Positions 15,298 through 26,106 of a DNA stretch of 64,000 nt are shown here, in pieces. Positions within the stretch are counted from its first letter, which is position 1, and each line of letters begins with the position of its first letter. Under the pieces are notes generated by a model that saw only the letters and a program-made list of their open reading frames with translations, did not search any database and had not been told where the DNA came from. Made by a program: the position numbers and the translations under genes. The DNA comes from Sinosporangium siamense (GTDB taxonomy: Bacteria; Actinomycetota; Actinomycetes; Streptosporangiales; Streptosporangiaceae): positions 1 through 64,000 of the forward strand of contig NZ_BOOW01000007.1 in assembly GCF_016863435.1 (NCBI RefSeq), in the 5' to 3' direction.

Positions 15298-15599
15298 TGG
15301 AGAAGATCGCCGACCCGCGTGACGTCATCATCAAGCCGATCGTCTCCGAGAAGAGCTACGGCCTGATCGACGAGCACAACAAGTACACCTTCCTCGTGAG
15401 GCCGACCGCCAACAAGACCCAGATCAAGATCGCCGTTGAGCAGATCTTCGGGGTCAAGGTCACCGGGGTCAACACAATCAACCGGCAGGGTAAGCGCAAG
15501 CGCACCCGCCACGGCTTCGGCAAGAGGCCCGACACCAAGCGCGCGATTGTGAGCCTGGTTGAGGGCGACCGGATCGACATCTTCGGCCAGATCGGCTGA
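15297..15599 (+). CDS. rplW: 50S ribosomal protein L23
   Basis: A 100-residue protein at the tunnel exit that docks trigger factor and SRP. It carries the family motifs [19 protein letters not shown] and [19 protein letters not shown]. The ATG overlaps the rplD stop by one base. A 152-base gap with two hairpins separates it from rplB. Confidence 0.97.
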   Translation: MEKIADPRDVIIKPIVSEKSYGLIDEHNKYTFLVRPTANKTQIKIAVEQIFGVKVTGVNTINRQGKRKRTRHGFGKRPDTKRAIVSLVEGDRIDIFGQIG

Positions 15600-15644
15600 A
15601 CCACCGCGTCCGTGGCTGCCAAGCCAGCAGATGGACGAGCGAGC

Positions 15645-15722
15645 AGCCCCTGATCCCTTGCGGATCGGGGAGGCGACCTCGACCGGTACGAAGGGGTCCG
15701 CCCGACCGCCAGGTCGGCGGAC
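15645..15722 (+). other. Paired hairpins in the rplW-rplB gap
   Basis: Two imperfect hairpins occupy the otherwise empty gap: CCCCTGATCC with GGATCGGGG near 15645-15670, and GGTCCGCCCGACC with GGTCGGCGGACC at about 15695-15722. The second stem has one bulged base. This gap is unusually long inside an S10 operon. Confidence 0.45.
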
Positions 15723-15751
15723 CCGATGACGACAAAGGATGAACGAAAAAG

Positions 15752-16588
15752 ATGGGCATCCGTAAGTACAAGCCGACGACCCCAGGTCGCCGCGGCGCGA
15801 GCGTCTCGGACTTCTCCGAGATCACGCGCAGCACGCCCGAGAAGTCGCTGCTTGCCCCCTTGCACGGCAAGGGCGGTCGTAACGTCCACGGCCGTGTGAC
15901 CGCTCGCCACCAGGGCGGCGGCCACAAGCGCGCCTACCGCATCATCGACTTCAAGCGGAACGACAAGGACGGCATCCCGGCCAAGGTCGCTCACATCGAG
16001 TACGACCCCAACCGCACCTCCCGCATCGCTCTGCTCCACTACGCCGACGGTGAGAAGCGCTACATCATCGCGCCGACCGGCATCAAGCAGGGTGACCGCA
16101 TTGAGAACGGCCCCGGGGCCGACATCAAGCCGGGCAACTGCCTGCCGCTGCGCAACATCCCGACCGGTACCTTCATCCACGCGGTGGAGCTGCGGCCGGG
16201 TGGCGGCGCCAAGCTGGGCCGCTCCGCCGGGGCTCAGATCCAGCTCCTCGCCAAGGAGGGGCAGTACGCCACGCTGCGTATGCCCTCCGGTGAAATGCGC
16301 ATGGTGGACGTGCGTTGCCGCGCGTCCGTCGGTCAGGTCGGCAACGCCGAGCAGGCCAACATCAACTGGGGCAAGGCCGGCCGTATGCGGTGGAAGGGTA
16401 AGCGCCCCACCGTCCGCGGTGTCGCGATGAACCCGGTCGACCACCCGCACGGTGGTGGTGAGGGCAAGACCTCCGGTGGTCGCCACCCGGTCAACCCCAA
16501 GGGCAAGCCCGAGGGCCGCACCCGCCAGGCGAACAAGCCGAGCGACCGCCTGATCATCCGACGTCGCAGCAAGAGGAAGAAGCGGTAG
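15752..16588 (+). CDS. rplB: 50S ribosomal protein L2
   Basis: A 278-residue protein essential for subunit association and peptidyl transferase activity. It contains the conserved [15 protein letters not shown] and the C-terminal [14 protein letters not shown] loop with the critical His. It starts at ATG 15752 ([15 protein letters not shown]), 11 bases before rpsS. Typical in every respect. Confidence 0.98.
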   Translation: MGIRKYKPTTPGRRGASVSDFSEITRSTPEKSLLAPLHGKGGRNVHGRVTARHQGGGHKRAYRIIDFKRNDKDGIPAKVAHIEYDPNRTSRIALLHYADGEKRYIIAPTGIKQGDRIENGPGADIKPGNCLPLRNIPTGTFIHAVELRPGGGAKLGRSAGAQIQLLAKEGQYATLRMPSGEMRMVDVRCRASVGQVGNAEQANINWGKAGRMRWKGKRPTVRGVAMNPVDHPHGGGEGKTSGGRHPVNPKGKPEGRTRQANKPSDRLIIRRRSKRKKR

Positions 16589-16599
16589 GAGCAGCCGAA

Positions 16600-16878
16600 A
16601 TGCCACGTAGCCTTAAGAAGGGCCCCTTCGTGGACCACCACCTCATGAACAAGGTGGACGTCCAGAACGAGAAGGGCACCAAGAACGTCATCAAGACGTG
16701 GTCGCGCCGCTCCATGATCGTGCCTGACATGATCGGCCACACGATCGCCGTGCACGACGGCCGCAAGCACGTGCCGGTGTTCATCACCGACTCGATGATC
16801 GGCCACAAGCTGGGTGAGTTCGCTCCGACGCGGACGTTCCGCAGCCACGTCAAGGAAGACCGCCGCAGCCGGCGATAA
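16600..16878 (+). CDS. rpsS: 30S ribosomal protein S19
   Basis: A 92-residue protein of the 30S head near the A-site finger. It opens [15 protein letters not shown] and has the conserved [25 protein letters not shown] segment. It is the usual length and lies between rplB and rplV in the canonical order. Confidence 0.98.
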   Translation: MPRSLKKGPFVDHHLMNKVDVQNEKGTKNVIKTWSRRSMIVPDMIGHTIAVHDGRKHVPVFITDSMIGHKLGEFAPTRTFRSHVKEDRRSRR

Positions 16879-16909
16879 GCGCCTTTCGAAGTAGTCAGAG
16901 GAGTAAGCG

Positions 16910-17278
16910 ATGGAAGCCAGGGCTCAGGCGCGGTTCGTCCGCGTCACGCCCCAGAAGGCCCGCCGCGTGGTGGACCTCATTCGCGGGCTGCCCGCTTCGG
17001 AGGCGCAGGCCGTTCTGCAGTTCGCCACCCAGTCGGCGAGTGAGCCGATCTACAAAGTGCTCTCGAGCGCCATGGCGAATGCCGAGCACAACTTCAAGCT
17101 CGACCGTGACACGCTGGTTGTCAGCCGCGCGTGGGTGGACGAGGGACCGACGCTGAAGCGGTTCCGTCCCCGTGCCCAGGGCCGTGCCTATCGGATCAAC
17201 AAGCGGACGAGCCACATCACTGTGATCGTCGAGTCCCGGCCCGAGGGTCAGGGCAAGCCGAAGGGAAGGACCCGATAG
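16910..17278 (+). CDS. rplV: 50S ribosomal protein L22
   Basis: A 122-residue tunnel protein. Family features are [19 protein letters not shown] and the beta-hairpin region with [25 protein letters not shown] lies nine bases before the ATG. Its TAG overlaps the GTG start of rpsC by one base. Confidence 0.98.
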   Translation: MEARAQARFVRVTPQKARRVVDLIRGLPASEAQAVLQFATQSASEPIYKVLSSAMANAEHNFKLDRDTLVVSRAWVDEGPTLKRFRPRAQGRAYRINKRTSHITVIVESRPEGQGKPKGRTR

Positions 17279-18114
17279 TGGGCCAGAAGGTTAACCCGCA
17301 CGGGTTCCGCCTCGGCATCACGACCGACTTCAAGAGCCGGTGGTACGCCGACAAGCTGTACAAGTCCTACGTCGCCGAAGATGTCGCCATCCGCCGGATG
17401 CTGCAGCGCGGCAGCGAGCGGGCCGGCATCTCCAAGGTCGAGATCGAGCGCACGACCGACCGCGTGCAGGTGGACATCCACACCGCGCGGCCCGGCATCG
17501 TCATCGGCCGCCGCGGCGCCGAGGCCGACCGCATCCGCGGTGACCTGGAGAAGCTGACCAAGAAGCAGGTCCAGCTCAACATCCTTGAGGTCAAGAGCCC
17601 CGAGATCGACGCTCAGCTCGTCGCTCAGGGTGTGGCCGAGCAGCTCTCCAGCCGTGTCTCGTTCCGCCGCGCGATGCGCAAGGCGATGCAGTCGGCCATG
17701 AAGAGCGGCGCCAAGGGCATCCGGGTCCAGTGCTCGGGTCGTCTGGGCGGCGCTGAGATGTCCCGGTCGGAGTTCTACCGCGAGGGTCGCGTGCCGCTGC
17801 ACACCCTGCGCGCGGACATCGACTACGGCTTCTACGAGGCCCGCACCACCTTCGGCCGCATCGGCGTGAAGGTGTGGATCTACAAGGGTGAGGCTCCGAC
17901 CAGCCGCGCCGAGCGCGAGGCGGCCGCCGCCGGCGCCCGTGCCGCCGGCCAGCGTCGTGACCGCACCGACCGGCCGCAGCGCGGCCGCGGCGGCCGTGGC
18001 CGTGAGGGCGGAGGCCCCCGTGGCGGCGGTCGTGGCCCTAGGACCGAATCCACTGCGCCCGCTGGGGCGCCCGAGAGCGGCCCGGCGGAGCAGCCGGGTG
18101 CTGAAGGGAGCTGA
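17278..18114 (+). CDS. rpsC: 30S ribosomal protein S3 with RG-rich tail
   Basis: A 278-residue mRNA-entry-channel protein. The N-terminal [16 protein letters not shown]-type [11 protein letters not shown] and the C-terminal RADIDYGF are canonical. The open frame begins upstream inside rplV, but the GTG at 17278 gives the family N-terminus. After residue 215 a low-complexity tail rich in Arg, Gly, Pro and Ala extends about 60 residues, ending acidic. Such tails are common in actinobacterial S3. Confidence 0.98.
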   Translation: MGQKVNPHGFRLGITTDFKSRWYADKLYKSYVAEDVAIRRMLQRGSERAGISKVEIERTTDRVQVDIHTARPGIVIGRRGAEADRIRGDLEKLTKKQVQLNILEVKSPEIDAQLVAQGVAEQLSSRVSFRRAMRKAMQSAMKSGAKGIRVQCSGRLGGAEMSRSEFYREGRVPLHTLRADIDYGFYEARTTFGRIGVKVWIYKGEAPTSRAEREAAAAGARAAGQRRDRTDRPQRGRGGRGREGGGPRGGGRGPRTESTAPAGAPESGPAEQPGAEGS

Positions 18115-18116
18115 CC

Positions 18117-18536
18117 ATGCTGATCCCTCGCAGGGTCAAGCACCGTAAGCAGCACCGGCCTGACCGCAGCGGCATGGCCAAGGGTGGCACGCGAGTCGTC
18201 TTCGGCGAGTTCGGCATTCAGGCGCTTGAGCACGCCTACGTGACCAACCGCCAGATCGAGTCCGCTCGTATCGCCATGACCCGCCACATCCGCCGTGGCG
18301 GCAAGGTGTGGATCAACATTTACCCGGACCGTCCGCTCACCAAGAAGCCGGCCGAGACCCGCATGGGTTCCGGTAAGGGTTCTCCCGAGTGGTGGATCGC
18401 CAACGTCAAGCCCGGCCGAGTCATGTTCGAGCTCTCGGGCGTAGCGGAGCCGGTGGCCCGTGAGGCGCTGCGGCGTGCGATGCACAAGCTTCCGATGAAG
18501 TGCCGGTTCGTCAAGCGAGAAGTGGGTGAGGCGTGA
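18117..18536 (+). CDS. rplP: 50S ribosomal protein L16
   Basis: A 139-residue protein near the A-site tRNA elbow. It shows the [16 protein letters not shown]-terminus, a [17 protein letters not shown] motif and [11 protein letters not shown]. It starts three bases after the rpsC stop, and its stop overlaps the rpmC ATG. Confidence 0.98.
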   Translation: MLIPRRVKHRKQHRPDRSGMAKGGTRVVFGEFGIQALEHAYVTNRQIESARIAMTRHIRRGGKVWINIYPDRPLTKKPAETRMGSGKGSPEWWIANVKPGRVMFELSGVAEPVAREALRRAMHKLPMKCRFVKREVGEA

Positions 18537-18775
18537 TGGCTAAGGGCCTGACCGCCGGTGAACTGCGGGTGCAGGACCGGGACGAACTGGTCGCGAAGCT
18601 GAAGGAGGCGAAGGAGGAGCTGTTCAACCTCCGCTTCCAGTCCGCGACCGGCCAGTTGGAGAGCCACGGGCGGCTGCGTGCCGTCCGCCGCGAGATCGCC
18701 CGTATCTACACCGTGATGCGGGAGCAGGAGCTCGGCATCGTTGTGAAGGACGAGAAGGAATCGAGCGATGGCTGA
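18536..18775 (+). CDS. rpmC: 50S ribosomal protein L29
   Basis: A 79-residue two-helix protein at the tunnel exit. [20 protein letters not shown] and RRVR-like [12 protein letters not shown] match the family. A GTG three bases earlier would add one residue. The ATG at 18536 is preferred because it overlaps the rplP stop. The acidic tail is slightly long. It overlaps rpsQ by eight bases. Confidence 0.96.
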   Translation: MAKGLTAGELRVQDRDELVAKLKEAKEELFNLRFQSATGQLESHGRLRAVRREIARIYTVMREQELGIVVKDEKESSDG

Positions 18776-19043
18776 GACAACTGACAAGACGACGCGGAAC
18801 TACCGCAAGACCCGCGAGGGCCTGGTCGTCAGCGACAAGATGGACAAGACTGTCGTCGTTGCCGTCGAGGACCGCGTCAAGCACCCGCTTTACGGCAAGG
18901 TCATCCGTCGTACCACCAAATACAAGGTGCACGACGAGCAGAACGAGTGTGGCGTCGGCGACCGCGTGCTCCTGATGGAGACCCGGCCGCTGTCCGCCAC
19001 CAAGCGGTGGCGCGTCGTCGAGATCCTCGAGCGCGCCAAGTAG
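18768..19043 (+). CDS. rpsQ: 30S ribosomal protein S17
   Basis: A 91-residue early-assembly OB-fold protein. It has [20 protein letters not shown] and the conserved [19 protein letters not shown]. The start overlaps the rpmC 3' end, so the two are translationally linked. It is followed by a 145-base gap with a perfect hairpin before rplN. Confidence 0.97.
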   Translation: MAETTDKTTRNYRKTREGLVVSDKMDKTVVVAVEDRVKHPLYGKVIRRTTKYKVHDEQNECGVGDRVLLMETRPLSATKRWRVVEILERAK

Positions 19044-19053
19044 ATCGCCCACA

Positions 19054-19075
19054 GGGGGGTGACGTGTCACCCCCC
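19054..19075 (+). other. Perfect hairpin between rpsQ and rplN
   Basis: GGGGGGTGAC and GTCACCCCCC are separated by two bases, ten bases after the rpsQ stop. This is at the S10/spc operon boundary. No T-run follows. It may be a processing or partial termination site. Confidence 0.55.
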
Positions 19076-19188
19076 ACTCGGGCGTTTCCCCCTCGGGCCG
19101 GTCATCTGGCCCGTAGGGACAAAGACCATAACCAGTTCCGCCAGGCTCACCCAGATGGTGAGAACCAGCGCGACACACGGGAGTTGAC

Positions 19189-19557
19189 GTGATCCAGCAG
19201 GAGTCGCGGCTCAAGGTCGCCGACAACACGGGTGCCAAGGAGATTCTCTGCATCCGCGTTCTCGGCGGCTCGGGTCGGCGCTACGCGGGTATCGGCGACG
19301 TCATCGTCGCCACGGTGAAGGATGCCCTTCCCGGTGGCGGCGTGAAGAAAGGCGACGTTGTCAAAGCTGTCGTGGTGCGCACCCGCAAGGAGCGCCGCCG
19401 CCCCGACGGCTCCTACATCCGCTTCGACGAAAACGCCGCGGTCATCATCAAGGACAGTGGTGACCCCAGGGGCACGCGTATCTTCGGTCCGGTCGGCCGC
19501 GAGCTGCGCGAGAAGAAGTTCATGCGCATCATCTCGCTCGCTCCGGAGGTGCTCTAA
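19189..19557 (+). CDS. rplN: 50S ribosomal protein L14
   Basis: A 122-residue subunit-interface protein that also binds RsfS. It starts with GTG ([17 protein letters not shown]) and contains [17 protein letters not shown] and [16 protein letters not shown]. It begins the spc part of the cluster and abuts rplX with no gap. Confidence 0.98.
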   Translation: MIQQESRLKVADNTGAKEILCIRVLGGSGRRYAGIGDVIVATVKDALPGGGVKKGDVVKAVVVRTRKERRRPDGSYIRFDENAAVIIKDSGDPRGTRIFGPVGRELREKKFMRIISLAPEVL

Positions 19558-19878
19558 ATGCCGAAGCTGCATGTGAAGAAGGGTGACCTCGTTCTGGTCA
19601 TCGCCGGCAAGGACAAGGGTGCCAAGGGTCGTGTGATCGCCTCCTACCCGCGCGACGAGCGTGTGGTGGTCGAGGGCGTCAACATGATCAAGAAGCACTC
19701 GAAGGAGACCCACCAGGGTCCGCGCGGCGCCAAGACCGGCGGCGTGCAGTCCATGGAGGCGCCCATCCACGTGAGCAACGTCAAGAAGCTCAAGGATGAA
19801 GAGGCGAAGAAGGACGACAAGCCCGCTAAGAAGGCCGAGGCTGAGGCCGCGTCCGACGATTCGGGTGAGGACAAGTGA
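19558..19878 (+). CDS. rplX: 50S ribosomal protein L24
   Basis: A 106-residue assembly-initiating protein. The KOW motif is [19 protein letters not shown]. After residue 80 a charged tail of Lys, Asp, Glu and Ala extends the usual length by about 25 residues. It directly follows rplN, and its TGA overlaps the rplE ATG. Confidence 0.97.
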   Translation: MPKLHVKKGDLVLVIAGKDKGAKGRVIASYPRDERVVVEGVNMIKKHSKETHQGPRGAKTGGVQSMEAPIHVSNVKKLKDEEAKKDDKPAKKAEAEAASDDSGEDK

Positions 19879-20447
19879 TGACCGCCACGACGGAAGAGCG
19901 CACGATCCCGCGGCTCAAGCAGCGCTACCGCGAAGAGATCATTGCGAAGCTGCGTGAGCAGTTCGAGATCCAGAACATCATGCAGGTGCCCACGATCACC
20001 AAGATCAAGGTGAACATGGGTGTCGGCGAGGCCGCCCGCGACTCCAAGCTGATCGAGGGTGCCGTCCGCGACCTGACGGTGATCACCGGGCAGAAGCCCG
20101 CCATCGCCCGGGCGCGCAAATCCATCGCGCAGTTCAAGCTGCGTGAGGGCATGCCCATCGGCGCCCACGTCACGCTGCGTGGCGACCGCATGTGGGAGTT
20201 CCTGGACCGGCTGCTGTCGCTGGCGCTTCCGCGCATCCGTGACTTCCGCGGCCTGTCGCCCAAGCAGTTCGACGGCAACGGGAACTACACCTTCGGTCTC
20301 ACCGAGCAGGTCATGTTCCACGAGGTCGACCAGGACAAGGTCGACCGTCAGCGGGGCATGGACATCACGGTTGTGACGACCGCCCCCAACGACGACCAGG
20401 GCCGGGCGCTTCTCAAGCTTCTCGGCTTCCCCTTCAAGGAGGCCTGA
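19878..20447 (+). CDS. rplE: 50S ribosomal protein L5
   Basis: A 189-residue 5S rRNA-binding protein. It has [19 protein letters not shown], the 5S contact region [22 protein letters not shown] and [14 protein letters not shown] three bases upstream is possible; the ATG overlapping the rplX stop is chosen. rpsZ follows after two bases. Confidence 0.98.
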   Translation: MTATTEERTIPRLKQRYREEIIAKLREQFEIQNIMQVPTITKIKVNMGVGEAARDSKLIEGAVRDLTVITGQKPAIARARKSIAQFKLREGMPIGAHVTLRGDRMWEFLDRLLSLALPRIRDFRGLSPKQFDGNGNYTFGLTEQVMFHEVDQDKVDRQRGMDITVVTTAPNDDQGRALLKLLGFPFKEA

Positions 20448-20449
20448 TC

Positions 20450-20635
20450 ATGGCTAAGAAGTCGCTGATCGCCAAGGCTGCTCGCAAGGCCAAGTTCGAT
20501 GTCAGGGCATACACTCGGTGCTCTCGCTGTGGCCGGCCGCGCGCCGTCTACCGCAAGTTCGGCCTGTGCCGTGTCTGCTTCCGCGAGATGGCTCACCGGG
20601 GCGAGCTTCCCGGCATCACCAAGTCCAGCTGGTGA
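20450..20635 (+). CDS. rpsZ: 30S ribosomal protein S14 type Z (zinc form)
   Basis: A 61-residue short S14. A four-Cys zinc ribbon, C24-x2-C27 and C40-x2-C43, is intact (CSRC, CRVC). In actinomycetes the zinc form is the main copy, and a longer zinc-free paralogue is often made under Zur control elsewhere; none lies in this window. Confidence 0.97.
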   Translation: MAKKSLIAKAARKAKFDVRAYTRCSRCGRPRAVYRKFGLCRVCFREMAHRGELPGITKSSW

Positions 20636-20663
20636 CGTCCCGCCTCGCGGGATGACACCCCTT

Positions 20664-20698
20664 CGCGCGACGCGCGCCACGGTGCGGCGCGTCGCGCG
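20664..20698 (+). other. GC hairpin between rpsZ and rpsH
   Basis: A perfect 12-bp stem (20664-20675 with 20687-20698) lies in a 178-base gap. No T-run follows. Part of the gap is otherwise featureless apart from the rpsH ribosome-binding site GGAGGG near 20800. Confidence 0.5.
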
Positions 20699-20813
20699 GG
20701 GGAGCGGGGCCACGCCCCGTAGGAGTAGTCATATCAACCGGGCGCTGCTTGAAGCGCCCACGACCACGCCGTAGGTCCCGGCCGGGAAACCGCGGCGAGG
20801 AGGGCCACCGGCC

Positions 20814-21212
20814 ATGACGATGACCGACCCGATCGCAGACATGTTGACGCGTCTGCGTAACGCGAACTCGGCGTACCACGACAGCGTGGCCATGCCGTAC
20901 TCGAAGATCAAGGCGCACATCGCCGAGATCCTCCAGCAGGAGGGTTACATCCAGACCTGGTCCGTCGAGGACGCCAAGGTCGGGAAGAACCTCGTGGTGG
21001 AGCTGAAGTTCGGGCCGACTCGCGAGCGGGCGCTCGCGGGCCTGCGTCGGGTTTCCAAGCCCGGCCTGCGGGTCTATGCAAAGAAGGACAACCTGCCGAA
21101 GGTTCTCGGGGGTCTGGGCGTCGCGATCATCTCGACGTCCGCGGGCCTGATGACCGACAAGCAGGCCGGCAAGCGTGGTGTAGGCGGGGAAGTCCTCGCC
21201 TACGTGTGGTAG
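20814..21212 (+). CDS. rpsH: 30S ribosomal protein S8
   Basis: A 132-residue central-domain rRNA binder. [21 protein letters not shown] at the N-terminus and [27 protein letters not shown] at the end are fully conserved. GGAGGG precedes the ATG. In E. coli S8 represses the spc operon; the site is not recognisable here. Confidence 0.98.
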   Translation: MTMTDPIADMLTRLRNANSAYHDSVAMPYSKIKAHIAEILQQEGYIQTWSVEDAKVGKNLVVELKFGPTRERALAGLRRVSKPGLRVYAKKDNLPKVLGGLGVAIISTSAGLMTDKQAGKRGVGGEVLAYVW

Positions 21213-21229
21213 AGGGGAGGAATCACAGC

Positions 21230-21772
21230 ATGTCGCGAATCGGACGGCTGCCCATCCCCGTACCGAGTGGTGTTGACATCACCATCGACGGCCGGGATGT
21301 CACGGTCAAGGGCCCCAAGGGCACGCTTTCTCACCGGGTCGCAGACCCCATTACGGTCGCCCGCGGTGAGGACGGAAGCATTTCCGTCGCGCGCCCGAAC
21401 GACGAGAACAAGGTGCGCGCCCTTCACGGGTTGTCCCGCACGCTGATCGCCAACATGGTGAGCGGCGTCACACAGGGTTACAGCAAGACGCTTGAGATCG
21501 TCGGTGTCGGTTACCGCGTGCAGGCCAAGGGCCCCACGCAGCTGGAGTTCTCCCTGGGCTTCAGCCACTCGGTGATCGTCGACGCGCCGGAGGGCATCAC
21601 CTTCCGGGTCGACAAGCCCACGTTGTTCCACGTGGACGGCATCGACAAGCAGCGGGTCGGCGAGGTCTCCGCCAACATCCGCAAGCTGCGCAAGCCCGAC
21701 CCGTATAAGGGCAAGGGCGTGCGCTACCAGGGTGAAGTGATCCGCCGCAAGGTCGGAAAGGCTGGTAGGTAG
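21230..21772 (+). CDS. rplF: 50S ribosomal protein L6
   Basis: A 180-residue protein near the sarcin-ricin loop. It begins [17 protein letters not shown] and has the C-terminal [15 protein letters not shown] motif. The frame is open eight codons upstream, but GGGGAGG before the ATG at 21230 fixes the start. rplR follows after two bases. Confidence 0.98.
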   Translation: MSRIGRLPIPVPSGVDITIDGRDVTVKGPKGTLSHRVADPITVARGEDGSISVARPNDENKVRALHGLSRTLIANMVSGVTQGYSKTLEIVGVGYRVQAKGPTQLEFSLGFSHSVIVDAPEGITFRVDKPTLFHVDGIDKQRVGEVSANIRKLRKPDPYKGKGVRYQGEVIRRKVGKAGR

Positions 21773-21774
21773 AC

Positions 21775-22158
21775 ATGGCTGGCAAGCTCGCGTTCGGCAA
21801 GCACATGGCCGCCCGCGCACTGTCGCGGGCCCGTCGCCACCGCCGAGTCCGCAAGAAGGTCGTCGGCACGACGGTGCGTCCGCGCCTCGTCGTCAACCGC
21901 TCGACCAAGCACATCTTCGTGCAGATCGTCGACGACACCGTCGGCCACACGCTGGTGAGCGCCTCCACTCTGGACGCCTCGCTGCGCTCCGCCGAGGGGA
22001 ACAAGACCGACAAGGCGAAGCAGGTCGGCGAGCTGGTCGCTCAGCGGGCCAAGGCTGCCGGTATCACCGCTGTGGTCTTCGACCGCGGTGGTAACCGTTA
22101 CGCGGGTCGCATCGCCGCTCTTGCGGACAGTGCCCGCGAGGGCGGGCTGGAGTTCTGA
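21775..22158 (+). CDS. rplR: 50S ribosomal protein L18
   Basis: A 127-residue 5S rRNA-binding protein. It shows [32 protein letters not shown] and the C-terminal [21 protein letters not shown]. It lies between rplF and rpsE in canonical order. Confidence 0.98.
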   Translation: MAGKLAFGKHMAARALSRARRHRRVRKKVVGTTVRPRLVVNRSTKHIFVQIVDDTVGHTLVSASTLDASLRSAEGNKTDKAKQVGELVAQRAKAAGITAVVFDRGGNRYAGRIAALADSAREGGLEF

Positions 22159-22210
22159 TGACTTCGCACCCCATGGCCCGTCTTATGAGCAACGAGAAGA
22201 GGAACCACTG

Positions 22211-22843
22211 ATGGCTGCAGCTCCGCGTCGCGGTGCCGGCGGCGGTGGCGAGCGGCGGGACCGTCGTGACGATCGCCGCGGTGGCGCCGCAGACAAGGGC
22301 GTCTCGTACATCGAGCGCGTCGTAAAGATCAACCGAGTGGCCAAGGTCGTCAAGGGTGGCCGGCGCTTCAGCTTCACCGCGCTGGTCATCGTCGGTGACG
22401 GCAACGGCCTGGTCGGCGTCGGCTACGGCAAGGCCAAGGAAGTGCCCGCGGCCATCGCCAAGGGCGTCGAAGAGGCCAAGAAGCACTTCTTCAAGGTGCC
22501 GCGCATCCAGGGCACCATCCCGCACACCGTCCAGGGTGAGGAGGCCGCCGGAGTCGTGCTCCTGCGTCCCGCCTCCGCCGGTACCGGTGTCATCGCGGGT
22601 GGTCCGGTGCGCGCCGTCCTGGAGTGCGCCGGCATCCACGACGTTCTGTCGAAGTCGCTCGGCTCCGACAACCCGATCAACATCGTGCACGCCACGGTGG
22701 CCGCTCTGAAGGGCCTCAGCCGCCCCGAGGAGATCGCCGCCCGCCGTGGTCTGCCGATCGAGGACGTCGCCCCCAAGGCGATGCTCAAGGCCCGCGCCGA
22801 GGGCATCGCGGAGGCCGCTGCCGCGGCCAAGGCGGTGAGCTAG
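22211..22843 (+). CDS. rpsE: 30S ribosomal protein S5
   Basis: A 210-residue protein involved in decoding fidelity and mRNA unwinding. The double-stranded RNA-binding fold has [21 protein letters not shown], and PIDDV-like PIEDVAPK is near the end. The N-terminus is Gly/Arg rich. The frame is open well upstream into rplR, but the ATG at 22211 with AGAGGAA upstream gives the expected length. Confidence 0.97.
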   Translation: MAAAPRRGAGGGGERRDRRDDRRGGAADKGVSYIERVVKINRVAKVVKGGRRFSFTALVIVGDGNGLVGVGYGKAKEVPAAIAKGVEEAKKHFFKVPRIQGTIPHTVQGEEAAGVVLLRPASAGTGVIAGGPVRAVLECAGIHDVLSKSLGSDNPINIVHATVAALKGLSRPEEIAARRGLPIEDVAPKAMLKARAEGIAEAAAAAKAVS

Positions 22844-22846
22844 TCG

Positions 22847-23029
22847 ATGGCGCGTCTGAAGATCACCCAGGTCCGGTCCAAGATCGGTGGCAAGCAGAAC
22901 CAGCGTGACTCGCTGCGCTCGCTTGGCCTGAAGCGAATCGGCGATTTCGTCGTCAAGGAGGACCGTCCGGAGATCCGGGGCATGGTCGCCGTGGTGACGC
23001 ACCTCGTCGAGGTGGAAGAGGTCGACTAG
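22847..23029 (+). CDS. rpmD: 50S ribosomal protein L30
   Basis: A 60-residue protein. It has the L30 pattern [20 protein letters not shown] and [21 protein letters not shown]. It lies three bases after rpsE, and its TAG meets the GTG/ATG of rplO. Confidence 0.97.
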   Translation: MARLKITQVRSKIGGKQNQRDSLRSLGLKRIGDFVVKEDRPEIRGMVAVVTHLVEVEEVD

Positions 23030-23031
23030 TG

Positions 23032-23487
23032 ATGTCTGAGAACACTCCGATCAAACTCCACGACCTCCGTCCGGCTCGTGGCGCCAACAAGGCCAAGACC
23101 CGCAAGGGTCGCGGTGAGGGCTCCAAGGGCAAGACCGCCGGTCGTGGCACCAAGGGGACGAAGTCCCGCAAGACAACCCCGCTCGGCTTCGAGGGTGGCC
23201 AGGTTCCGCTTCAGCGGCGGCTGCCCAAGCTGAAGGGCTTCTCCAACGCGCTGTTCAAGACCTCTTACCAGGTCGTCAATCTGGACAAACTCGGCGAGTT
23301 GTTCCCTGAGGGTGGCGATGTCACCGTCGAGACGCTCGTGGCCAAAGGTGCGGTGCGTAAGAACCAGCTTGTGAAGGTTCTCGGAACCGGTGAGATCTCT
23401 GTCGCGTTGAACGTGAAGGCGCACGCCTTCTCCGCCAGCGCGCGTGAGAGGATCACCGCAGCCGGGGGCTCTGTCACCGAGCTGTAG
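23032..23487 (+). CDS. rplO: 50S ribosomal protein L15
   Basis: A 151-residue late-assembly protein. The basic glycine-rich N-terminal arm and the [19 protein letters not shown] motif are canonical. GTG at 23029 overlaps the rpmD stop and would add one Met; ATG at 23032 is used. It ends the spc segment, followed by a hairpin and a 290-base gap before secY. Confidence 0.97.
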   Translation: MSENTPIKLHDLRPARGANKAKTRKGRGEGSKGKTAGRGTKGTKSRKTTPLGFEGGQVPLQRRLPKLKGFSNALFKTSYQVVNLDKLGELFPEGGDVTVETLVAKGAVRKNQLVKVLGTGEISVALNVKAHAFSASARERITAAGGSVTEL

Positions 23488-23517
23488 TAAATGGGTGTTT
23501 CATCCGGTCGGGTGAGT

Positions 23518-23534
23518 CACCGGGGGCCCCGGTG
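23518..23534 (+). terminator. Short hairpin after rplO
   Basis: CACCGGGG and CCCCGGTG flank a single base, 30 bases after the rplO stop. No T-run follows, so it may be only a partial terminator. The rest of the gap to secY (23535-23776) has no gene and no promoter I can defend. Confidence 0.4.
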
Positions 23535-23776
23535 GGACAGGCGAATGTTCTGTCACCTCGGGCAGACCCCCGGTGCCCTGGCCCGACCCGATGAAATCAG
23601 CTCAGAATGCGAGGCGCGGGGGTTCGTGATAGGCCCTCGCGCCCTCGGTGCGTTAGAGTTCGCTGGACAGCGGGCCGTTTGCCCGCCTCGGCAATGCTCA
23701 ATGACATGAGATTTCCGATGGACCACCCCCGCACCATCGCTGACCGATACCGCCTGATAGGCGCGCAGGAGGGACC

Positions 23777-25084
23777 GTGCTGACCGCGATTACCCGGGCG
23801 TTCCGTACCCCGGACCTGCGCAAGAAGTTGCTCTTTACACTGGGCATCATCGCGCTGTTCCGCTTCGGCTCGGTTCTTCCCACACCCGGTGTGCATACCG
23901 ACAACGTTCGCCAGTGTCTTGCGCAGGCGACCGAGGGTGACGCCGGAAACATCTACGGCATGGTGCAGCTATTCAGCGGTGGCGCGCTGTTGAAGTTGTC
24001 GGTGTTCGCGCTGGGCATCATGCCCTACATCACGGCGAGCATCATTCTTCAGTTGCTCACCGTGGTGATTCCACGCCTTGAGGCCCTCAAGAAGGAGGGC
24101 CAGGCCGGCACCGCCAAGATTACGCAATACACACGTTATCTGACCATTGGCTTGGCAGTTCTCCAGTCGACCGCCTTCGTGGCGCTCGCGCGGACGGGAC
24201 AACTGTTCCCCAACTGCCGTGAGCAGATCCTGCTCAACGAGGACCCGATCACCATCATCACGATGGTCATCGTCATGACCGCCGGCACCTCGGTGATCAT
24301 GTGGCTCGGCGAGCTGATCACCGACCGGGGCATCGGCAACGGCATGTCCATCCTGATCTTCACTCAGGTCGTCGCCGTCTTCCCGTCCGAGCTGATGAAC
24401 ATCTTCCGCAAGAGCGCCTGGACCTTCGCCGCCGTGCTGGTGGTCGGAGTCTTCATGATCGCCGCGGTCGTGTTCGTGGAGCAGGCCCAGCGCCGCATCC
24501 CGGTGCAATACGCCAAGCGCATGGTGGGCCGGAGGATGTATGGCGGCACTTCCACCTACATCCCGCTCAAGGTCAACCAGGCGGGCATCATCCCCGTCAT
24601 CTTCGCCTCGTCCCTGCTCTATCTGCCGCAGCTCGTGACCACGTTGTTCGCGAACACGCAGAACCCCAACCCGGTCGTGCAGTGGATCTCGCAGAACCTC
24701 GTGACGGGTGACACCCCGGTCTACATGATCACGTTCTTCCTGCTGATCGTGTTCTTCACTTACTTCTACGTGTCGATTACCTTCAACCCCGTTGAAGTGG
24801 CTGACAACATGAAGAAGTACGGTGGGTTCATCCCGGGCATCCGCCCGGGCCGGCCGACGGCTGAGTATCTGAACTACGTGCTCACCCGTCTCACCGCTCC
24901 CGGCGCTCTGTATCTTGGCCTCATCTCCATGGTGCCGATCGTCGCTCTGGCGGTGGCCGGTGCGAGTCAGAACTTCCCGTTCGGAGGAACGAGCATTCTG
25001 ATCATGGTGGGTGTCGGTCTTGACACCGTGAAGCAGATCGAGAGCCAGCTCCAGCAGCGAAACTACGAAGGCTTCCTGAAGTAG
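23777..25084 (+). CDS. secY: Protein translocase subunit SecY
   Basis: A 435-residue channel subunit of the Sec translocon in the cytoplasmic membrane. Ten hydrophobic spans are evident. Family marks are [29 protein letters not shown] and the cytosolic loop [19 protein letters not shown]. The GTG at 23777 has AGGAGGGA upstream. The stop overlaps the adk start by one base. Confidence 0.98.
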   Translation: MLTAITRAFRTPDLRKKLLFTLGIIALFRFGSVLPTPGVHTDNVRQCLAQATEGDAGNIYGMVQLFSGGALLKLSVFALGIMPYITASIILQLLTVVIPRLEALKKEGQAGTAKITQYTRYLTIGLAVLQSTAFVALARTGQLFPNCREQILLNEDPITIITMVIVMTAGTSVIMWLGELITDRGIGNGMSILIFTQVVAVFPSELMNIFRKSAWTFAAVLVVGVFMIAAVVFVEQAQRRIPVQYAKRMVGRRMYGGTSTYIPLKVNQAGIIPVIFASSLLYLPQLVTTLFANTQNPNPVVQWISQNLVTGDTPVYMITFFLLIVFFTYFYVSITFNPVEVADNMKKYGGFIPGIRPGRPTAEYLNYVLTRLTAPGALYLGLISMVPIVALAVAGASQNFPFGGTSILIMVGVGLDTVKQIESQLQQRNYEGFLK

Positions 25085-25734
25085 TGCGCCTCGTCCTGGT
25101 CGGGCCCCCCGGAGCGGGTAAGGGGACTCAGGCCCAGTTCATCGCATCGAACCTGTCTATCCCGAAGATCTCGACAGGTGACATTTTCCGTGCCAACGTC
25201 TCGGGCGGCACGGAGCTCGGCAAACTTGCCAAAACCTACATGGACCGCGGCGATCTCGTGCCCGACGAGGTCACCATCGCCATGGTTCGCAACCGCCTCG
25301 CGGAGCGGGACGCGCAGGACGGCTTCCTGCTCGACGGCTTCCCCAGAAACGTGCCCCAGGCCGAGGTCTTGAAGAAGATGCTCGCCGAGATGGGCACCTC
25401 CCTGGACATCGTCCTGGAGCTGGTGGTGGACGACGAGGAAGTCGTCCGCCGCCTGGCCGGCCGCCGCACCTGCGCCCAGTGCGGGCACATCTCCCACGTG
25501 GAGTTCGACGACAAGCGCGACGACATCTGCGACGTCTGTGGTGGTCCGCTCTTCCAGCGTGACGACGACAAGGAAGCGACCGTCCGGCACCGCCTGGAGG
25601 TCTACGCTCAGCAGACCGCGCCGCTGGTCTCCTTCTACGCGGGTGAGGGCCTTCTGGTCGGGGTCGACGCGACCGGCCCGGTCGAAGAGGTCACCCAACG
25701 GGCTATGGAAGCCCTGAAACCGTTTGTGGACTAG
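25084..25734 (+). CDS. adk: Adenylate kinase
   Basis: A 216-residue enzyme interconverting ATP, AMP and ADP. P-loop [10 protein letters not shown] is at 7-16, and the AMP site has DGFPRN. The LID has two Cys pairs (CAQC and CDVC), indicating a zinc-bearing long-form enzyme. GTG overlaps the secY stop, so the pair is co-translated. There is a 372-base gap before map. Confidence 0.98.
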   Translation: MRLVLVGPPGAGKGTQAQFIASNLSIPKISTGDIFRANVSGGTELGKLAKTYMDRGDLVPDEVTIAMVRNRLAERDAQDGFLLDGFPRNVPQAEVLKKMLAEMGTSLDIVLELVVDDEEVVRRLAGRRTCAQCGHISHVEFDDKRDDICDVCGGPLFQRDDDKEATVRHRLEVYAQQTAPLVSFYAGEGLLVGVDATGPVEEVTQRAMEALKPFVD

Positions 25735-26106
25735 GTTCTTGGCCTCTTTCTAGGCAGGAGCCACCCAGCTCTTATGAAAGCCGTCTGGTGCATCTCAGAG
25801 CCGGGAACTGGATCGCAACGGGCGACAACGTCGTCGCCTCCGCGCCATCCGTGGTAGTTCTGAGCGTTCTTCGTCAGGTTCGTGAGCGGGATACGGGATC
25901 AACAAGATCCATGGTTTCCCGTTTCTCGCCGCCGCTTTCGCGGACGGTGGATCGGCACAGCCGACAGATGAAGGCTCAGCCCCACGGGTGGCGCTTTTGC
26001 ATGGTTCCATCCTGCGTTCAGGGATTTGAAGGCCCTGCTCGTAGGGCACAATCAGGGGAATTGGGCTCCCTTGTTGCCCGTTGAACCACCCCAGGGGGTG
26101 CCGTAA
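25735..26106. other. adk-map intergenic region
   Basis: A 372-base gap without a supported gene. It holds small inverted repeats such as GGCGAC/GTCGCC near 25822-25841 and GGATC/GATCC near 25895-25910. No strong promoter or terminator can be defended. The map ribosome-binding site AGGGGG is at its right end. Confidence 0.4.
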
